Below are positions 42,608 through 51,985 of a DNA stretch of 64,000 nt, in pieces. Numbering within the stretch: the stretch's first letter is position 1; each line of letters starts with the position of its first letter. The notes below the pieces were generated by a model, which was given only the letters and a program-made list of their open reading frames with translations, was not told the origin of the DNA and made no database searches. This DNA is from Chitinophaga sp. SYP-B3965 (GTDB taxonomy: Bacteria > Bacteroidota > Bacteroidia > Chitinophagales > Chitinophagaceae). The DNA lies in NCBI RefSeq assembly GCF_009647655.1, contig NZ_WJFD01000004.1, forward strand, positions 248,001-312,000, in the 5' to 3' direction. A program made the position numbers and the translations under genes.

Positions 42608-43174
42608 ATGCACCCGCTTATCCTGGAAAACATATCCCGCTACGTGACGCTTGATCCGCAAGAGCAGTCGCACTTTTCTGCATCACTGCAACACCGGTCC
42701 TTACGCAGGAAAGAATTCCTCCTGCAGGAGGGAGAACTTTGCCGCTATGATCATTTTGTGATCAAAGGTAGTTTGCGCCAGTATGAAATTGATGACGAAG
42801 GAAGGGAGCACATCATGCAGTTTGCTTTTGAAGACTGGTGGATAGGCGACTGGTACAGCATGTTGACCGGTACACCTTCTGCTTACAATATTGATGCACT
42901 GGAAGATACGGAAGTACTGCTGATAGAAAAGAACCGGCTGGATCAGCTCTTTTTGGAGATCCCCAAACTGGAAAGATATTTCAGGATCATCATGCAGCAT
43001 GCGTTTGTAGCGCAGCAAAGGAGGATCCTCTTCCTGCAGAAAACAGCAGAAGAACGATATGCGGATTTTTACAGCCGTTATGGTCATTTTGAACAACGGG
43101 TACCACAACAGCAGATTGCTTCCTACCTGGGCATTACCCGCGAAACACTGAACCGGGTTAAAAATAAACAGTGA
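42608..43174 (+). CDS. Crp/Fnr-family transcriptional regulator
   Basis: A 188-residue regulator starting at the ATG at 42608; the longer frame to 42548 has no credible start context. An N-terminal cyclic-nucleotide-binding-like beta-roll (about 20-130: LLQEGELCRYDHFVIKGSLRQYEID) and a C-terminal helix-turn-helix (QQQIASYLGITRETLNRVK). No iron-sulfur cysteine cluster is seen, so it is not an Fnr oxygen sensor; the effector is unknown. Bacteroidota have many such small regulators without clear cAMP binding. It lies 44 bases before the DoxX gene on the same strand and may regulate it. Confidence 0.9.
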   Translation: MHPLILENISRYVTLDPQEQSHFSASLQHRSLRRKEFLLQEGELCRYDHFVIKGSLRQYEIDDEGREHIMQFAFEDWWIGDWYSMLTGTPSAYNIDALEDTEVLLIEKNRLDQLFLEIPKLERYFRIIMQHAFVAQQRRILFLQKTAEERYADFYSRYGHFEQRVPQQQIASYLGITRETLNRVKNKQ

Positions 43175-43218
43175 TATATATCACAGATTGGCGGGAAAGG
43201 TTACGCCAATTTTGCACC

Positions 43219-43668
43219 ATGTTACATACCATCTTCTCAACAGACAACAGCTGGACGGGTCTCATCCTCCGGCTTACATTAGGAATTGTTCTTTTCCCGC
43301 ATGGTGCACAAAAAATGTTCGGCTGGTTTGGCGGCCCCGGCTTTTCCGGAGAAATGCACCATCTTACACAACAGGCCGGGCTGCCGGGTTTCGTTGCCGT
43401 TTTAGTGATCTTAATAGAATTCTTTGCTGCCCTGATGCTCATAGCCGGAGCCGGGACCCGCATTGCCGCAGTAGCAGTGATCGGTTTGTTCATTGGCATC
43501 ATCTGGCAGGTGCATGCCGGCATGGGCTTTTTCATGAACTGGTTTGGGACGATGCCGGCAGGGCATGAAGGATATGAGTACCACTTACTCATCATAGGGC
43601 TTGCCATTGCACTGCTATTCAGCGGTGGTGGCCGTTTTTCCACAGATAACTTATTTTCTGTAAATTGA
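43219..43668 (+). CDS. DoxX-family membrane protein
   Basis: A 149-residue membrane protein with four helices, starting at the ATG at 43219. The opening LILRLTLGIVLFPHGAQKMFGWFGGPGF and the AALMLIAGAGTRIAAVAVIG segment are typical of DoxX/YphA proteins, which are linked with quinone or thiosulfate redox and with oxidative-stress responses, though most lack a proven reaction. It is followed after 12 bases by a two-component pair on the same strand, so the group Crp-DoxX-RR-HK may be a redox-responsive unit. The function here is inferred. Confidence 0.9.
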   Translation: MLHTIFSTDNSWTGLILRLTLGIVLFPHGAQKMFGWFGGPGFSGEMHHLTQQAGLPGFVAVLVILIEFFAALMLIAGAGTRIAAVAVIGLFIGIIWQVHAGMGFFMNWFGTMPAGHEGYEYHLLIIGLAIALLFSGGGRFSTDNLFSVN

Positions 43669-43680
43669 TGTACAGAAAAT

Positions 43681-44358
43681 ATGAAGATTCTAATCATTGA
43701 AGACGAACAGGCATTGAGTAAAAGCATTGCTACTTACCTCGCAGCGGAGAACTATACCTGCGAGGTAGCGGCAGATTGCAAAACTGCAATGGATAAAATA
43801 GAAACATTCGAGTACGACTGTATCCTGCTGGATATCTCTCTGCCGGACGGGAACGGCCTGCAGGTACTACAAGCCCTGAAGCAGGATCACAAAACGGAAG
43901 GTGTGATCATTATCTCTGCCCGTGATTCTATTGACGATCGGATCAATGGCCTTCAGTTGGGCGCAGACGATTATCTCACCAAACCATTTCATCTCTCTGA
44001 ATTAAGTGCAAGGATTGCCGCCGTGATCCGCCGCCGCCGGTTTTCAGGAAGTAGTATCCTGGATGTGGGAGGCCTGGTGCTGGATACACAGGCACGCACG
44101 GTAAAGGTGAACAATCAAACAGTAGACCTCACCCGCAAAGAATACGATCTCTTATTATACCTCATCACCAACCGTAACCGCGTTATTTCGAAACATGCTA
44201 TTGCGGAACATTTATCCGGAGATGGGGAGGGGCTGTTTGATAATTATGATTTCATCTATGCCCATATGAAGAACCTGAAGAAGAAACTGTTACAGGCCGG
44301 ATGGGAGGATCAGATCAAAGCAGTTTATGGTATGGGTTATAAAATGGATGTGCCATGA
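43681..44358 (+). CDS. OmpR/PhoB-family response regulator (second pair)
   Basis: A 225-residue regulator with receiver domain (EDE at 7-9, phosphorylated Asp51 in LLDISLPDGNG, DDYLTKPFH lysine) and a C-terminal winged helix ending VYGMGYKM. It closely resembles the regulator at 10506 in layout and in shared phrases (SLPDGNGLQV, LTRKEYDLLLYLI), so the two pairs are paralogues. Its stop overlaps the kinase start by 4 bases. No CTTCAA double repeat is visible before it, so its binding sequence differs from that of the efflux pair. Confidence 0.93.
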   Translation: MKILIIEDEQALSKSIATYLAAENYTCEVAADCKTAMDKIETFEYDCILLDISLPDGNGLQVLQALKQDHKTEGVIIISARDSIDDRINGLQLGADDYLTKPFHLSELSARIAAVIRRRRFSGSSILDVGGLVLDTQARTVKVNNQTVDLTRKEYDLLLYLITNRNRVISKHAIAEHLSGDGEGLFDNYDFIYAHMKNLKKKLLQAGWEDQIKAVYGMGYKMDVP

Positions 44359-45596
44359 AGCTGCTGAATAAAACGGTGCAATATTATTTCCTGCTTTCCG
44401 TAGTACTGCTGCTGGTAGCGGTACCTGTTTTTTATTTTGTGCTGAAACGCATTGTGATTGCCAATGTGGATGCGCGTTTGATTGAAACCAAAACCCAGCT
44501 CATACCACGTTTGCAGGTAATGGAAGTACAACCGGGTAATAAACCGCCGTTACTGGATAATGATATTACATTGGAGAAGTCCGGCAAGCCAGGTGCAAAG
44601 GATTCTCTCTATACATCAGATAAGGGTACTTACCGCCTGCTTACTTCTTACCTGGTGATCAATCAGAACACGTATCGTTTACAGATCAAATCTTCACTGG
44701 CTAATCACCAGGCGCTCATTACGAGTATTATTATTTTACAGGTACTATTGCTTTCCTTACTGCTGGCGGGTTTGCTGATGATCAACAGGAGCCTAGCACG
44801 ACAGGTATGGAAGCCCTTTTATAATACGCTGCGCAAACTGCGCGCGTATAAAGTAGATCATGCAGAACCTTTGCAATTGCCGCATTCCGAGGTGAATGAA
44901 TTTGAAGAATTGAATACAGCAGTAGAGCAACTCGCAGAACGCAGCAGGAAATCTTATGTAGCGCAAAAGGAGTTTGCAGAGAATGCTTCTCATGAAATGC
45001 GTACGCCACTGGCTATTTTCCAGGGGAAGCTGGAACTGCTTATGCAAACAATGCCACTTACAGAAGAACAGGCTACACTCATTACAGATATGGCTTCCGC
45101 CAGCCAGCGGATGGCAAGACTGAATAAAGGACTCATCCTGCTTACCCGCATTCAGAACGGGCAATTCCCTGAAACGGAAGATGTGTCTGTTAAAAAAATG
45201 ACGCTTCACTTACTGGAGCAATACCAGCAGCAGATGGATCAAAAGGAACTTACGCTGGAACAGCATTGGGAGGAAGATCTGCATATTACAGCTAACCCTA
45301 CATTGGTGGAAGTGCTGCTGAGTAATCTATTGGTGAATGCTATCCGGCACAATCTGAAAGGTGGCCAGATCATTGTAAAACTGGCTAATGGAACATTTAC
45401 AGTACAGAATACCGGCCAGCTGTATGAGTTGAATACCAACCGCCTTTTCCAGCGGTTCTCTAAAAGCAGTGCTGATGCGGAAAGCATGGGGCTGGGGCTG
45501 GAGATTGTGAAAAAGGTGTGTGACCTGTATGAGTTTGAGATCAGCTATGCGTACGAGCATCCCCTACACAGTTTCAGGGTTCGAATGAAGCAATAA
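44355..45596 (+). CDS. Membrane sensor histidine kinase (second pair)
   Basis: A 413-residue kinase: membrane helix near 10-30, periplasmic sensor of about 95 residues, second helix (about 127-147), HisKA with His213 in FAENASHEMRTPLAIF, and a compact HATPase domain (LSNLLVNAIRHN, then MGLGLEIVKKVC). It is a paralogue of the kinase at 11186, including the short periplasmic sensor and missing clear HAMP. It is followed by the hairpin repeat and then HtrA; whether it also controls htrA is not shown by the sequence. Confidence 0.92.
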   Translation: MKLLNKTVQYYFLLSVVLLLVAVPVFYFVLKRIVIANVDARLIETKTQLIPRLQVMEVQPGNKPPLLDNDITLEKSGKPGAKDSLYTSDKGTYRLLTSYLVINQNTYRLQIKSSLANHQALITSIIILQVLLLSLLLAGLLMINRSLARQVWKPFYNTLRKLRAYKVDHAEPLQLPHSEVNEFEELNTAVEQLAERSRKSYVAQKEFAENASHEMRTPLAIFQGKLELLMQTMPLTEEQATLITDMASASQRMARLNKGLILLTRIQNGQFPETEDVSVKKMTLHLLEQYQQQMDQKELTLEQHWEEDLHITANPTLVEVLLSNLLVNAIRHNLKGGQIIVKLANGTFTVQNTGQLYELNTNRLFQRFSKSSADAESMGLGLEIVKKVCDLYEFEISYAYEHPLHSFRVRMKQ

Positions 45597-45603
45597 AGAC
45601 AAG

Positions 45604-45851
45604 CGCCTCCGGCGGGGTTTTTTAATGAAAATCGCGCCGTGTTTTTATGAAACCATAAAAAACGCCCGGAGGGCGCTTTTTATATAATGATTGCGCCGTG
45701 TTATAACGAAACCAGAAAATAATAAAGTTTGTTTAAATGAAGCCCAAAAGCGCCCTCCGGGCGTTTTTTTAATAACAATTGTGCCGTGTTATAATGAAAC
45801 CAGAAAACAATAAAGCCTGTTTAAATTAAATCATAAAGCGCCCGGAGGGCG
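45604..45851. repeat. Tandem repeat of terminator-like hairpins between the kinase and htrA
   Basis: Four GC-rich hairpins with three-base loops: CGCC-TCC-GGCG at 45604-45614, CGCCC-GGA-GGGCG at 45663-45675, CGCCC-TCC-GGGCG at 45751-45763 and CGCCC-GGA-GGGCG at 45839-45851. The last three are exactly 88 bp apart, the first 59 bp before the second. Between them lies a conserved block (GCGCCGTGTTATAA, GAAACCAGAAAA, AATAAAG) at 45634, 45693 and 45781, the first copy shortened. Runs of T follow most stems. With flanks, this fills the 367 bp between the two genes; no gene is seen. Confidence 0.85.
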
Positions 45852-45963
45852 TTTTATTTAAATATTCTAATGAAACGTTAAAACCCACCCACCTTCCCAA
45901 TTATTCAGAATGTATTCAGAATGCCCCGTGAATTTTACAGTAATCAATTAAAAACTGGATACT

Positions 45964-47475
45964 ATGAATAAAAAATTCACATTTGCCGGAATAGCATTAA
46001 TTGCGGCAGGGGTTGCAGGAGGGTACGCTATCAGCGCTACTACCCATCAGCCTTACAACAGTATCTTACAGGATGATCCCAGGCCCCTTGTTCAAACTTC
46101 TTATACCGGTTCCGCTGTAGCAGCCCAACCGGTAGATTTTGAAAAAGCAGCAGGTACGGCAGTTCCTTCTGTGGTACATATCAGAACAGTCGTTAAGTTC
46201 AAACAGGCCAACGTGCAGCAACGTGGCCAGCGGGGAGACAATCCCTTCGGCATGGACGACGACATGTTCCAACGTTTCTTTGGTGGTGAAGACGGTCCCC
46301 GTCAATTCCGCCGCCCGGATCAGAAAGCTTCCGGTTCCGGCGTGATCATCAGTGAAGATGGATACATCGTTACCAATAATCACGTGGTGGATGGCGCAAC
46401 GGAAGTAACCGTAACGCTGAACGACCGTAAGAATTACGCCGCAAAAGTAATTGGTACAGACCCAAATACAGACCTGGCATTGGTGAAGATCGATGCAAAA
46501 GGTTTGCCGGTAATGCCTTTGGGTAATTCAGACGAAACGAAACTGGGTCAATGGGTATTGGCCATTGGTTATCCGCTGAACCTGGATGTAACCGTTACAC
46601 AAGGTATCATCAGTGCCAAATCCCGGAACATCGGCATCAACAGGCAAGGTTCTGCTCCCATTGAAGCGTTCCTGCAAACAGATGCTGCCGTAAACCCTGG
46701 TAGCAGTGGTGGGGCATTGGTGAACACCAATGGTGAACTGGTAGGTATCAACGCAGCGATTGCTTCCCCAACAGGTTCTTATGCAGGGTATGCTTATTCC
46801 ATCCCTTCTAACCTGATGAAAAAAGTGATCGGTGATATCATGAAGTTTGGATCAGTACAACGTGGATACCTTGGTATCAGCATGGCGCCTGAAAACCTGG
46901 AAGATGCGCAAAGAAAAGAATTAGGTATCGGAGATAACGGGAATGGTGTATATGTAGCAGATACTGACCCAAGTGGTGCAGCAGCTGCAGCAGGTATTAA
47001 GAAAGGAGATGCGATCATAAAAGTGAATGATGTGGCGGTTACTTCCAGTGCACAACTGTCTGAACAGATAGCCCGTCAGAAACCAGGAGATAAAGTGAGC
47101 CTTACTTATGTAAGAGGTGGAAAGGAAAGTGTGGCGAATGTTATATTGAAAGGAAAGATGGGCGCTATGGCCAGCCAGATGGCTGCTGCGGTAGAAGCCC
47201 TCGGAGCAGAACTTAAACCACTCTCCCCCGAAGAAGCCAGGAAACTGGGTATCGCCGGCGGATTACAGGTAACGGATATAAATGATGGTGTGTTAGATGC
47301 ACAAACGAATATGAAGACTGGATTTGTGATCACGAAGATTGGAGGGATTCCGGTGAAGAACCTGGATGAACTGAAAGCGGCGCTGCAAAAACAGAATGGG
47401 AATTTTCAGATCGAAGGTACTTACCCCGGTAGTGGAAATGTTTATTACTACGGGATCAATGATTTCAACAAATAA
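45964..47475 (+). CDS. htrA: Do/HtrA-family periplasmic serine protease with two PDZ domains
   Basis: A 503-residue envelope protease and chaperone. It begins with a signal or anchor helix (about 6-25), then a trypsin-like domain with the triad His140 (TNNHVVDGA), Asp170 (NTDLALVKI) and Ser248 (NPGSSGGALV). The usual GNSGG motif is GSSGG here, with the serine kept. Two PDZ domains follow (about 280-375 and 400-500). A Gln/Arg-rich insert (QQRGQRGDNPFG, RPDQK) matches the flexible LA loop of HtrA proteins. It degrades misfolded periplasmic proteins. The gene is monocistronic with a strong bidirectional terminator. Confidence 0.95.
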   Translation: MNKKFTFAGIALIAAGVAGGYAISATTHQPYNSILQDDPRPLVQTSYTGSAVAAQPVDFEKAAGTAVPSVVHIRTVVKFKQANVQQRGQRGDNPFGMDDDMFQRFFGGEDGPRQFRRPDQKASGSGVIISEDGYIVTNNHVVDGATEVTVTLNDRKNYAAKVIGTDPNTDLALVKIDAKGLPVMPLGNSDETKLGQWVLAIGYPLNLDVTVTQGIISAKSRNIGINRQGSAPIEAFLQTDAAVNPGSSGGALVNTNGELVGINAAIASPTGSYAGYAYSIPSNLMKKVIGDIMKFGSVQRGYLGISMAPENLEDAQRKELGIGDNGNGVYVADTDPSGAAAAAGIKKGDAIIKVNDVAVTSSAQLSEQIARQKPGDKVSLTYVRGGKESVANVILKGKMGAMASQMAAAVEALGAELKPLSPEEARKLGIAGGLQVTDINDGVLDAQTNMKTGFVITKIGGIPVKNLDELKAALQKQNGNFQIEGTYPGSGNVYYYGINDFNK

Positions 47476-47495
47476 GGGTTTAAGGATTAAAACTG

Positions 47496-47534
47496 AAAAG
47501 GCTTCTTCATTTTTATGAGGGAGCCTTTTTTTTA
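47496..47534. terminator. Bidirectional terminator between htrA and the receiver gene
   Basis: A 15-bp stem with two G.U pairs (47496-47510 with 47515-47529), TTTT loop, a run of T after it on the plus strand and A before it that becomes T on the minus strand. It closes htrA and the five-gene operon that ends at 47532. Confidence 0.9.
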
Positions 47535-47948
47535 TTGTTCCTTAAAGATGTTCTCTATCACTTCTTTCAACTCCTTTGGCTGCAGGGGTTTCTTCAATAA
47601 CCTTACCACCAGCGGATTAGCGTTGGTGCGGGAAATATCGCCAAAGTCCAGCGAAGAGGAAACCATGATGATGTACACCTGGTTCTTGATCTTCTGCGGA
47701 TAAGAGTCAAAGGACCGCAGGAACTCAAACCCGTCCATTTCCGGCATCTGGATATCCAGGAGGATCACGGTAGGAGGGATGTGCGGCAACGTGATATTAC
47801 TGGACAGGAATTCCAGCGCTTTGTTGGCATTACTGAAAGCGAGGATCGTTCTGCTGATCTGCTGAATGGATATCAGCCGTTCATGCAGTAGCAGATCGAT
47901 GTCGTTATCATCTATTAATATGACGCGCAGATCAGGTATCGAATTCAT
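47532..47948 (-). CDS. Single-domain response regulator (receiver only)
   Basis: A 138-residue receiver domain with no output domain, from the ATG at 47948. It has the acidic pair (IDDND, 12-16), phosphorylated Asp65 in VILLDIQMPEMDG, the Ser of MVSSS and the conserved Lys in LKKPLQPKEL. Such proteins pass phosphate to another protein or change partner activity by binding. It is the last gene of the ThiF-GNAT-kinase operon and overlaps the receiver-kinase gene by 17 bases. Its likely donor is one of the two kinases upstream. A longer frame beginning at 48017 lies inside the kinase gene and is unlikely. Confidence 0.9.
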   Translation of the reverse strand: MNSIPDLRVILIDDNDIDLLLHERLISIQQISRTILAFSNANKALEFLSSNITLPHIPPTVILLDIQMPEMDGFEFLRSFDSYPQKIKNQVYIIMVSSSLDFGDISRTNANPLVVRLLKKPLQPKELKEVIENIFKEQ

Positions 47949-49029
47949 TTCTGTTTGGGATAGAAATTTCAAATTGAGTGCCTTCTCCGTAACGGGAATC
48001 AACACCGATGGTTCCACCGATCTTGCTTAATGCCTCTTTTACAATGTATAGACCAATGCCGCTTCCGGGTTTGTTGTTATTCTTGGACCGGAAGAACATT
48101 TTAAAGATATTGCTCAGGTGCTCACTGAGGATACCGATCCCGTTATCTTCTATGCGGATGGTAGCCTTATGGGGTTCTACTATAACTATCAGGTTCACCT
48201 GGGGATAAGCCTCTTCCGGTTTCTGATACTTAACGGCATTTGAGATGAGATTGTTCAAAATGACACTTATTCTAAAGAAATCTCCCTTAAATGGTACATG
48301 CTGATCGATCTTCACCTTGAAGCTGATGGTGGTGTTCTGATGTTTGAAGGTATCTATGCAGTCATTGATGAGCGCTTCAAAGTCAATCTTCTCATATTCC
48401 AGGTCCAGCCGGGAATTGCGGTAGTATTCAATGATCTTTTGTATGAAGCTGTCCAGCCGGGTAATGCAGACCTCTATCATGTTCATGTAGCCCTGAGGGT
48501 CTGTGAGGCTTTGATCCAGCCGGCTGAGGTTGATGATGCCCTGTACGCTCATCAGCGGCGCCCTGAGATCATGGGAAGTGGAGTAGATGAAGCGGTTCAG
48601 CTCATCGTTGGTTTTTTCCAGTTCTGCCACTTTTTCTTTGAGCTGCTTCCTGGCGGAATAGATCTCGTAGGCATTATTGATGGTTTTGAACAGTTCATGT
48701 TCATCCCATGGTTTCTTGATGTAGGAGAAGATATGGCCTTTGTTAATGGCGTCTATGATGTCTTCCACATCCGTATAACCTGTAAGCAATATGCGGATAG
48801 GGTCAGGTAAAAGGTCCTTGATCTCATTGAAAAATTCTACTCCCGTGGTAGTAGGCATCTTCTGATCCGCTATGATGATATGTACTTCTATTCCTTTCAG
48901 TACCTGCATGCCTTCCGCAGCAGAATTGGCGGTATAGATTTCATAACTCCTTCTGAAGTTAGCGCGAAACGCATTTAGGTTATGTACCTCATCATCGATG
49001 TACAGTATCCTGATTCGGTTATTTTTCAT
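47932..49029 (-). CDS. Receiver-histidine kinase hybrid (soluble)
   Basis: A 365-residue cytoplasmic protein: an N-terminal receiver domain (IDDE at 11-14, phosphorylated Asp55 in IIIADQKMPTTTG, YIKKPWDEHEL), a coiled-coil linker (about 125-150), then HisKA (IYSTSHDLRAPLMSVQG) and HATPase (LNNLISNAVKYQKP, GIGLYIVKEAL). Having the receiver first is typical of enzymes that are switched by an upstream kinase. Here the 7TM-DISM kinase gene ends 14 bases upstream. So a phosphorelay 7TM-DISM kinase, this protein, lone receiver is plausible. No membrane segment or sensor domain is present. Confidence 0.92.
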   Translation of the reverse strand: MKNNRIRILYIDDEVHNLNAFRANFRRSYEIYTANSAAEGMQVLKGIEVHIIIADQKMPTTTGVEFFNEIKDLLPDPIRILLTGYTDVEDIIDAINKGHIFSYIKKPWDEHELFKTINNAYEIYSARKQLKEKVAELEKTNDELNRFIYSTSHDLRAPLMSVQGIINLSRLDQSLTDPQGYMNMIEVCITRLDSFIQKIIEYYRNSRLDLEYEKIDFEALINDCIDTFKHQNTTISFKVKIDQHVPFKGDFFRISVILNNLISNAVKYQKPEEAYPQVNLIVIVEPHKATIRIEDNGIGILSEHLSNIFKMFFRSKNNNKPGSGIGLYIVKEALSKIGGTIGVDSRYGEGTQFEISIPNRNEFDT

Positions 49030-49043
49030 TGAGGGTCTATTAG

Positions 49044-51206
49044 TTAGGACATATGACTCTGAATACTTGGCACATTCTGCGGTAAATATATAATAAATTC
49101 CGTTCCTATACCCGGAGTCGATTCTACCAGTATTTTACCGTGATGTTTCTCTATGATGCTGAACACGATGGACAGGCCCAATCCTGTTCCTTCACCTACA
49201 TCTTTCGTTGTAAAGAAAGGTTCAAAGATCTTCTCTTTCACCTTATCCGTCATACCAATACCCGTATCCCTGATCCCGATGCTTACCTGTTTGTTTTCCA
49301 TCAGGCGGGTGGTAATGGTGAGTTTTTCATCTCCCTGCACCGGCTTCATCTTAATAGCATTCAACGCGTTGTTGATGATATTGAGGAACACCTGGTTCAG
49401 TTTGCCGGCATAACATTCAATCTTGGGCAATTCCCCAAAGTCCTGCACGATGGTCACATTTTTAGGCATGGTATTACGCAGTAACACCAGCGTGGAATTG
49501 ATCCCTTCGTGAATATCAACGAATTTCAGATCACTTTCATCCAGGCGGCTAAACGTTCTCAGCCCTTTTACGATCTCTGCCGTACGGTTGGCGCCATCTT
49601 CAATTCCTTTGATCAGGGAATCTATTTCTGTGTGTACGTATTCAATATCTATCTGTTGCTTGTATTGGTCAATTTCTTTCAGCTGCTCCGTTATATCTCC
49701 GTTGGGGGCTAAAGCTTCGTACCGTTTCAGCAGGCTTTTGAGGTCTTCAAAATCCAGCTTCAGGGGTTTGATATTGGAGGTAACGAAGTTAATGGGGTTG
49801 TTGATCTCATGTGCAATACCGGCTGTGAGCTGACCGAGTGAGGCCATCTTTTCAGATTCCACCAGTTGTGTTTGTGCCTCTTTCAGGTTGGTGAGCACTT
49901 TGTTTAGCTCTTTATTACTGGTTTGCAAAGCTTCTGTTCTTTCCTGCACTTTGGCTTCCAGTATAACGTTCTGCTCGCGCACGAGCTGTTCATTTTCCTG
50001 GGATACCAGCAGGGCCATGGCCTGCGATTCTTCTTTCTCTTTCCGGTAGATGTTGATCTTATTGGCCAGTGCAAAGGACAGCAGGGTTACTTCCGCTGCG
50101 GATCCTACTTGTAGCGCGTAATAAGTAAAGTCATTATAAGGCAGCACATTAAAGTTCCGCATCACGAACACCACTACACTGGTGAGGAAGATACCCCATG
50201 CTACCAGGAAGTACCGGGCAGGGATAAACCCTTTGATGCTTACTTTAATACCCACAAAGATGGCGAGTAAGGAAGCAAACATCGCAATCATCTGAGACAT
50301 CATGTTGGCAATGAAGAACTGATCCATGAACATGGGGATCAGGCAAAGCAGGTAAGCTGCTACCACGCCATTGAGGATGTTATGCCCTGTTTTATATTTC
50401 TCACGTGTATGCAGGAACGACTGAATGAATATAGCTGCCGTGATGCCATTGAAAATGGGTATCAGTAAAGTATCGTGTGTGGCGAACCAGAGATTGTTGG
50501 GCCAGAGGAAACGGAAAGTATATCCTTGCTGCGATGCCTGTGTAAGTCCTACGCAGATGATGTACCCCACGTAATACAGGTAACTGGTATCCCTGATGGA
50601 AATATAGATAAAGAGATTGTACAGCGCCATCACGAGAATGATACCGATGTAGAGCCCAAAGATGAAGTTCCGTTCTGTGTTCTTGAAGTTCATGGTGGTT
50701 TCCACCCCCAGGTAAACCGGCAGCTGTGCCTGTTCTCCGGCCCTCACTTTAAAATAGAACACACGGCTTTCGCCTTGTGGTATTTCCAGCGGAAAGATAT
50801 AGTTCTGATGATTGTAAGGACGTTCGTTAAAAGGTTTATACTGGCCAAGGGCTACTTCTTTATAACCACCGCCGGGTTGCATTTCATACAGTGTGATCTC
50901 ATCAATGGTAGGATATTCCACTTCCAGCAGCAGCACGCGCACATCTGTTTCATTCGTGATGGAAAACCTTGCCCAGTGAGTGAAAGCAGAGATCTGAAGG
51001 TTGGGTACAGCCTGACCTGAAGGTTTGAAGGGCTGTTTGCCGATGTCGTTTATGGTAAGTTTGCTGGTACTGTCCTGGTATAGATCTAACGATGCTCCAA
51101 TTTGCATGAGTTTGGAGCTATCCTTGAATACAACGGGGTCGCCTGCTTTGGAAAACTGGCACCAGAGCAGGCCAAAGAATACTAGAACGAAAAAGCGTAT
51201 AGGCAT
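49044..51206 (-). CDS. 7TM-DISM sensor histidine kinase
   Basis: A 720-residue membrane kinase. Signal peptide, then a 7TMR-DISMED2-type periplasmic beta-domain (about 30-175), seven membrane helices (about 180-395; start IFGLYIGIILVMALYNLFIYISIRD), a coiled coil (about 400-455), HisKA with His in GQLTAGIAHEINNPINFV, and HATPase (LNIINNALNAIK, GTGLGLSIVFSIIEKHHG). DISM domains bind small molecules, often carbohydrates or related ligands, from the periplasm. It is co-directional with the ThiF and GNAT genes upstream (55-base gap containing a small hairpin at 51234-51248) and the relay genes downstream. The ligand is unknown, but co-transcription suggests it could be linked to the products of those enzymes. 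Confidence 0.92.
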   Translation of the reverse strand: MPIRFFVLVFFGLLWCQFSKAGDPVVFKDSSKLMQIGASLDLYQDSTSKLTINDIGKQPFKPSGQAVPNLQISAFTHWARFSITNETDVRVLLLEVEYPTIDEITLYEMQPGGGYKEVALGQYKPFNERPYNHQNYIFPLEIPQGESRVFYFKVRAGEQAQLPVYLGVETTMNFKNTERNFIFGLYIGIILVMALYNLFIYISIRDTSYLYYVGYIICVGLTQASQQGYTFRFLWPNNLWFATHDTLLIPIFNGITAAIFIQSFLHTREKYKTGHNILNGVVAAYLLCLIPMFMDQFFIANMMSQMIAMFASLLAIFVGIKVSIKGFIPARYFLVAWGIFLTSVVVFVMRNFNVLPYNDFTYYALQVGSAAEVTLLSFALANKINIYRKEKEESQAMALLVSQENEQLVREQNVILEAKVQERTEALQTSNKELNKVLTNLKEAQTQLVESEKMASLGQLTAGIAHEINNPINFVTSNIKPLKLDFEDLKSLLKRYEALAPNGDITEQLKEIDQYKQQIDIEYVHTEIDSLIKGIEDGANRTAEIVKGLRTFSRLDESDLKFVDIHEGINSTLVLLRNTMPKNVTIVQDFGELPKIECYAGKLNQVFLNIINNALNAIKMKPVQGDEKLTITTRLMENKQVSIGIRDTGIGMTDKVKEKIFEPFFTTKDVGEGTGLGLSIVFSIIEKHHGKILVESTPGIGTEFIIYLPQNVPSIQSHMS

Positions 51207-51261
51207 TGGAATACGAAATTGAACATTAAGTTACTGCGCTTTGCGCAGCAAACATAATAGT

Positions 51262-51957
51262 TTATACCCATTGCGGGAGTCCGAGCTGATAATTTACTTC
51301 AAATGATCCTTTGGGGCCGGTCTCTACCCGTATCTGGTTAGGGTTTTTTCTCAGGTTATAAATAAGTTCTCTTTCGCTGGGATCCGCGCTGGATACCTCA
51401 TGCACGTCTCTGATAATCATAGCGGTAGCCACAAGATCGTCCTTGGGGTAATAGAACACACCTTCATTTCCAAGGGAGGTATCGATCACTGCGCCAACTC
51501 GTTTGGCCCCCCGGGTAGTGATAGGAGCACAAAGTACGTGTACATTATCTACGGGCAACTGGGTCATGAGTGCCACGCATACTCTGCTGAGGATGAGACT
51601 TCCGATGCCCATGCCTGCTACTTCCTTGGAATTCCATAAGCCACAGATCTCGGCGCTGCCGATCTTTACATCTGAGTAGATCTTTGGATCATATTTACCG
51701 ATAGCCAGTTCGATAGGCAGGGGTAATACGCCGTCTGCCATTTGTACCCGTGCACCGCCATAGGTTTTCGTGCCGGTATCATCCTCTACGATCACCACTA
51801 CGGTGTTCTTGTGAGAGATCCAGTCCACGTTGCCGGACGTGATCTTATTGATGCCGAAGTAGATCTGTAATAGCTTGCTGTGGCCCTCATAGAACCGCAT
51901 GCAAGCTTCCGGATCATCCGGCGCCATAAAAGCCCTAACATTTATCGATGCACTCAT
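51262..51957 (-). CDS. GNAT-like acyltransferase, family not assigned
   Basis: A 231-residue protein with the core of a GNAT fold. The acetyl-CoA loop and beta4 look like AEICGLWNSKEVAGMGIGSLIL (102-122), where the GMGIGS turn fits the R/QxxGxG/A motif. Residues 136-156 form a further beta-strand and the GAKRVG turn, as in the beta5 splay. The N-terminal 60 residues and the C-terminal tail are not recognised. An acyl-homoserine-lactone-synthase-like or N-acyl-amino-acid-synthase-like enzyme is a possible reading, but it is inference. It starts 28 bases after the E1-like gene and ends 55 bases before the 7TM-DISM kinase gene. Confidence 0.65.
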   Translation of the reverse strand: MSASINVRAFMAPDDPEACMRFYEGHSKLLQIYFGINKITSGNVDWISHKNTVVVIVEDDTGTKTYGGARVQMADGVLPLPIELAIGKYDPKIYSDVKIGSAEICGLWNSKEVAGMGIGSLILSRVCVALMTQLPVDNVHVLCAPITTRGAKRVGAVIDTSLGNEGVFYYPKDDLVATAMIIRDVHEVSSADPSERELIYNLRKNPNQIRVETGPKGSFEVNYQLGLPQWV

Positions 51958-51985
51958 TGATTGCTCTTTTTATTTACCGGGGGCA

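Noticed and set aside
48298..48810. 170-residue plus-strand frame inside the receiver-kinase gene
   Set aside because: It is the shadow of a well-supported kinase on the other strand, and its own sequence shows no domain.
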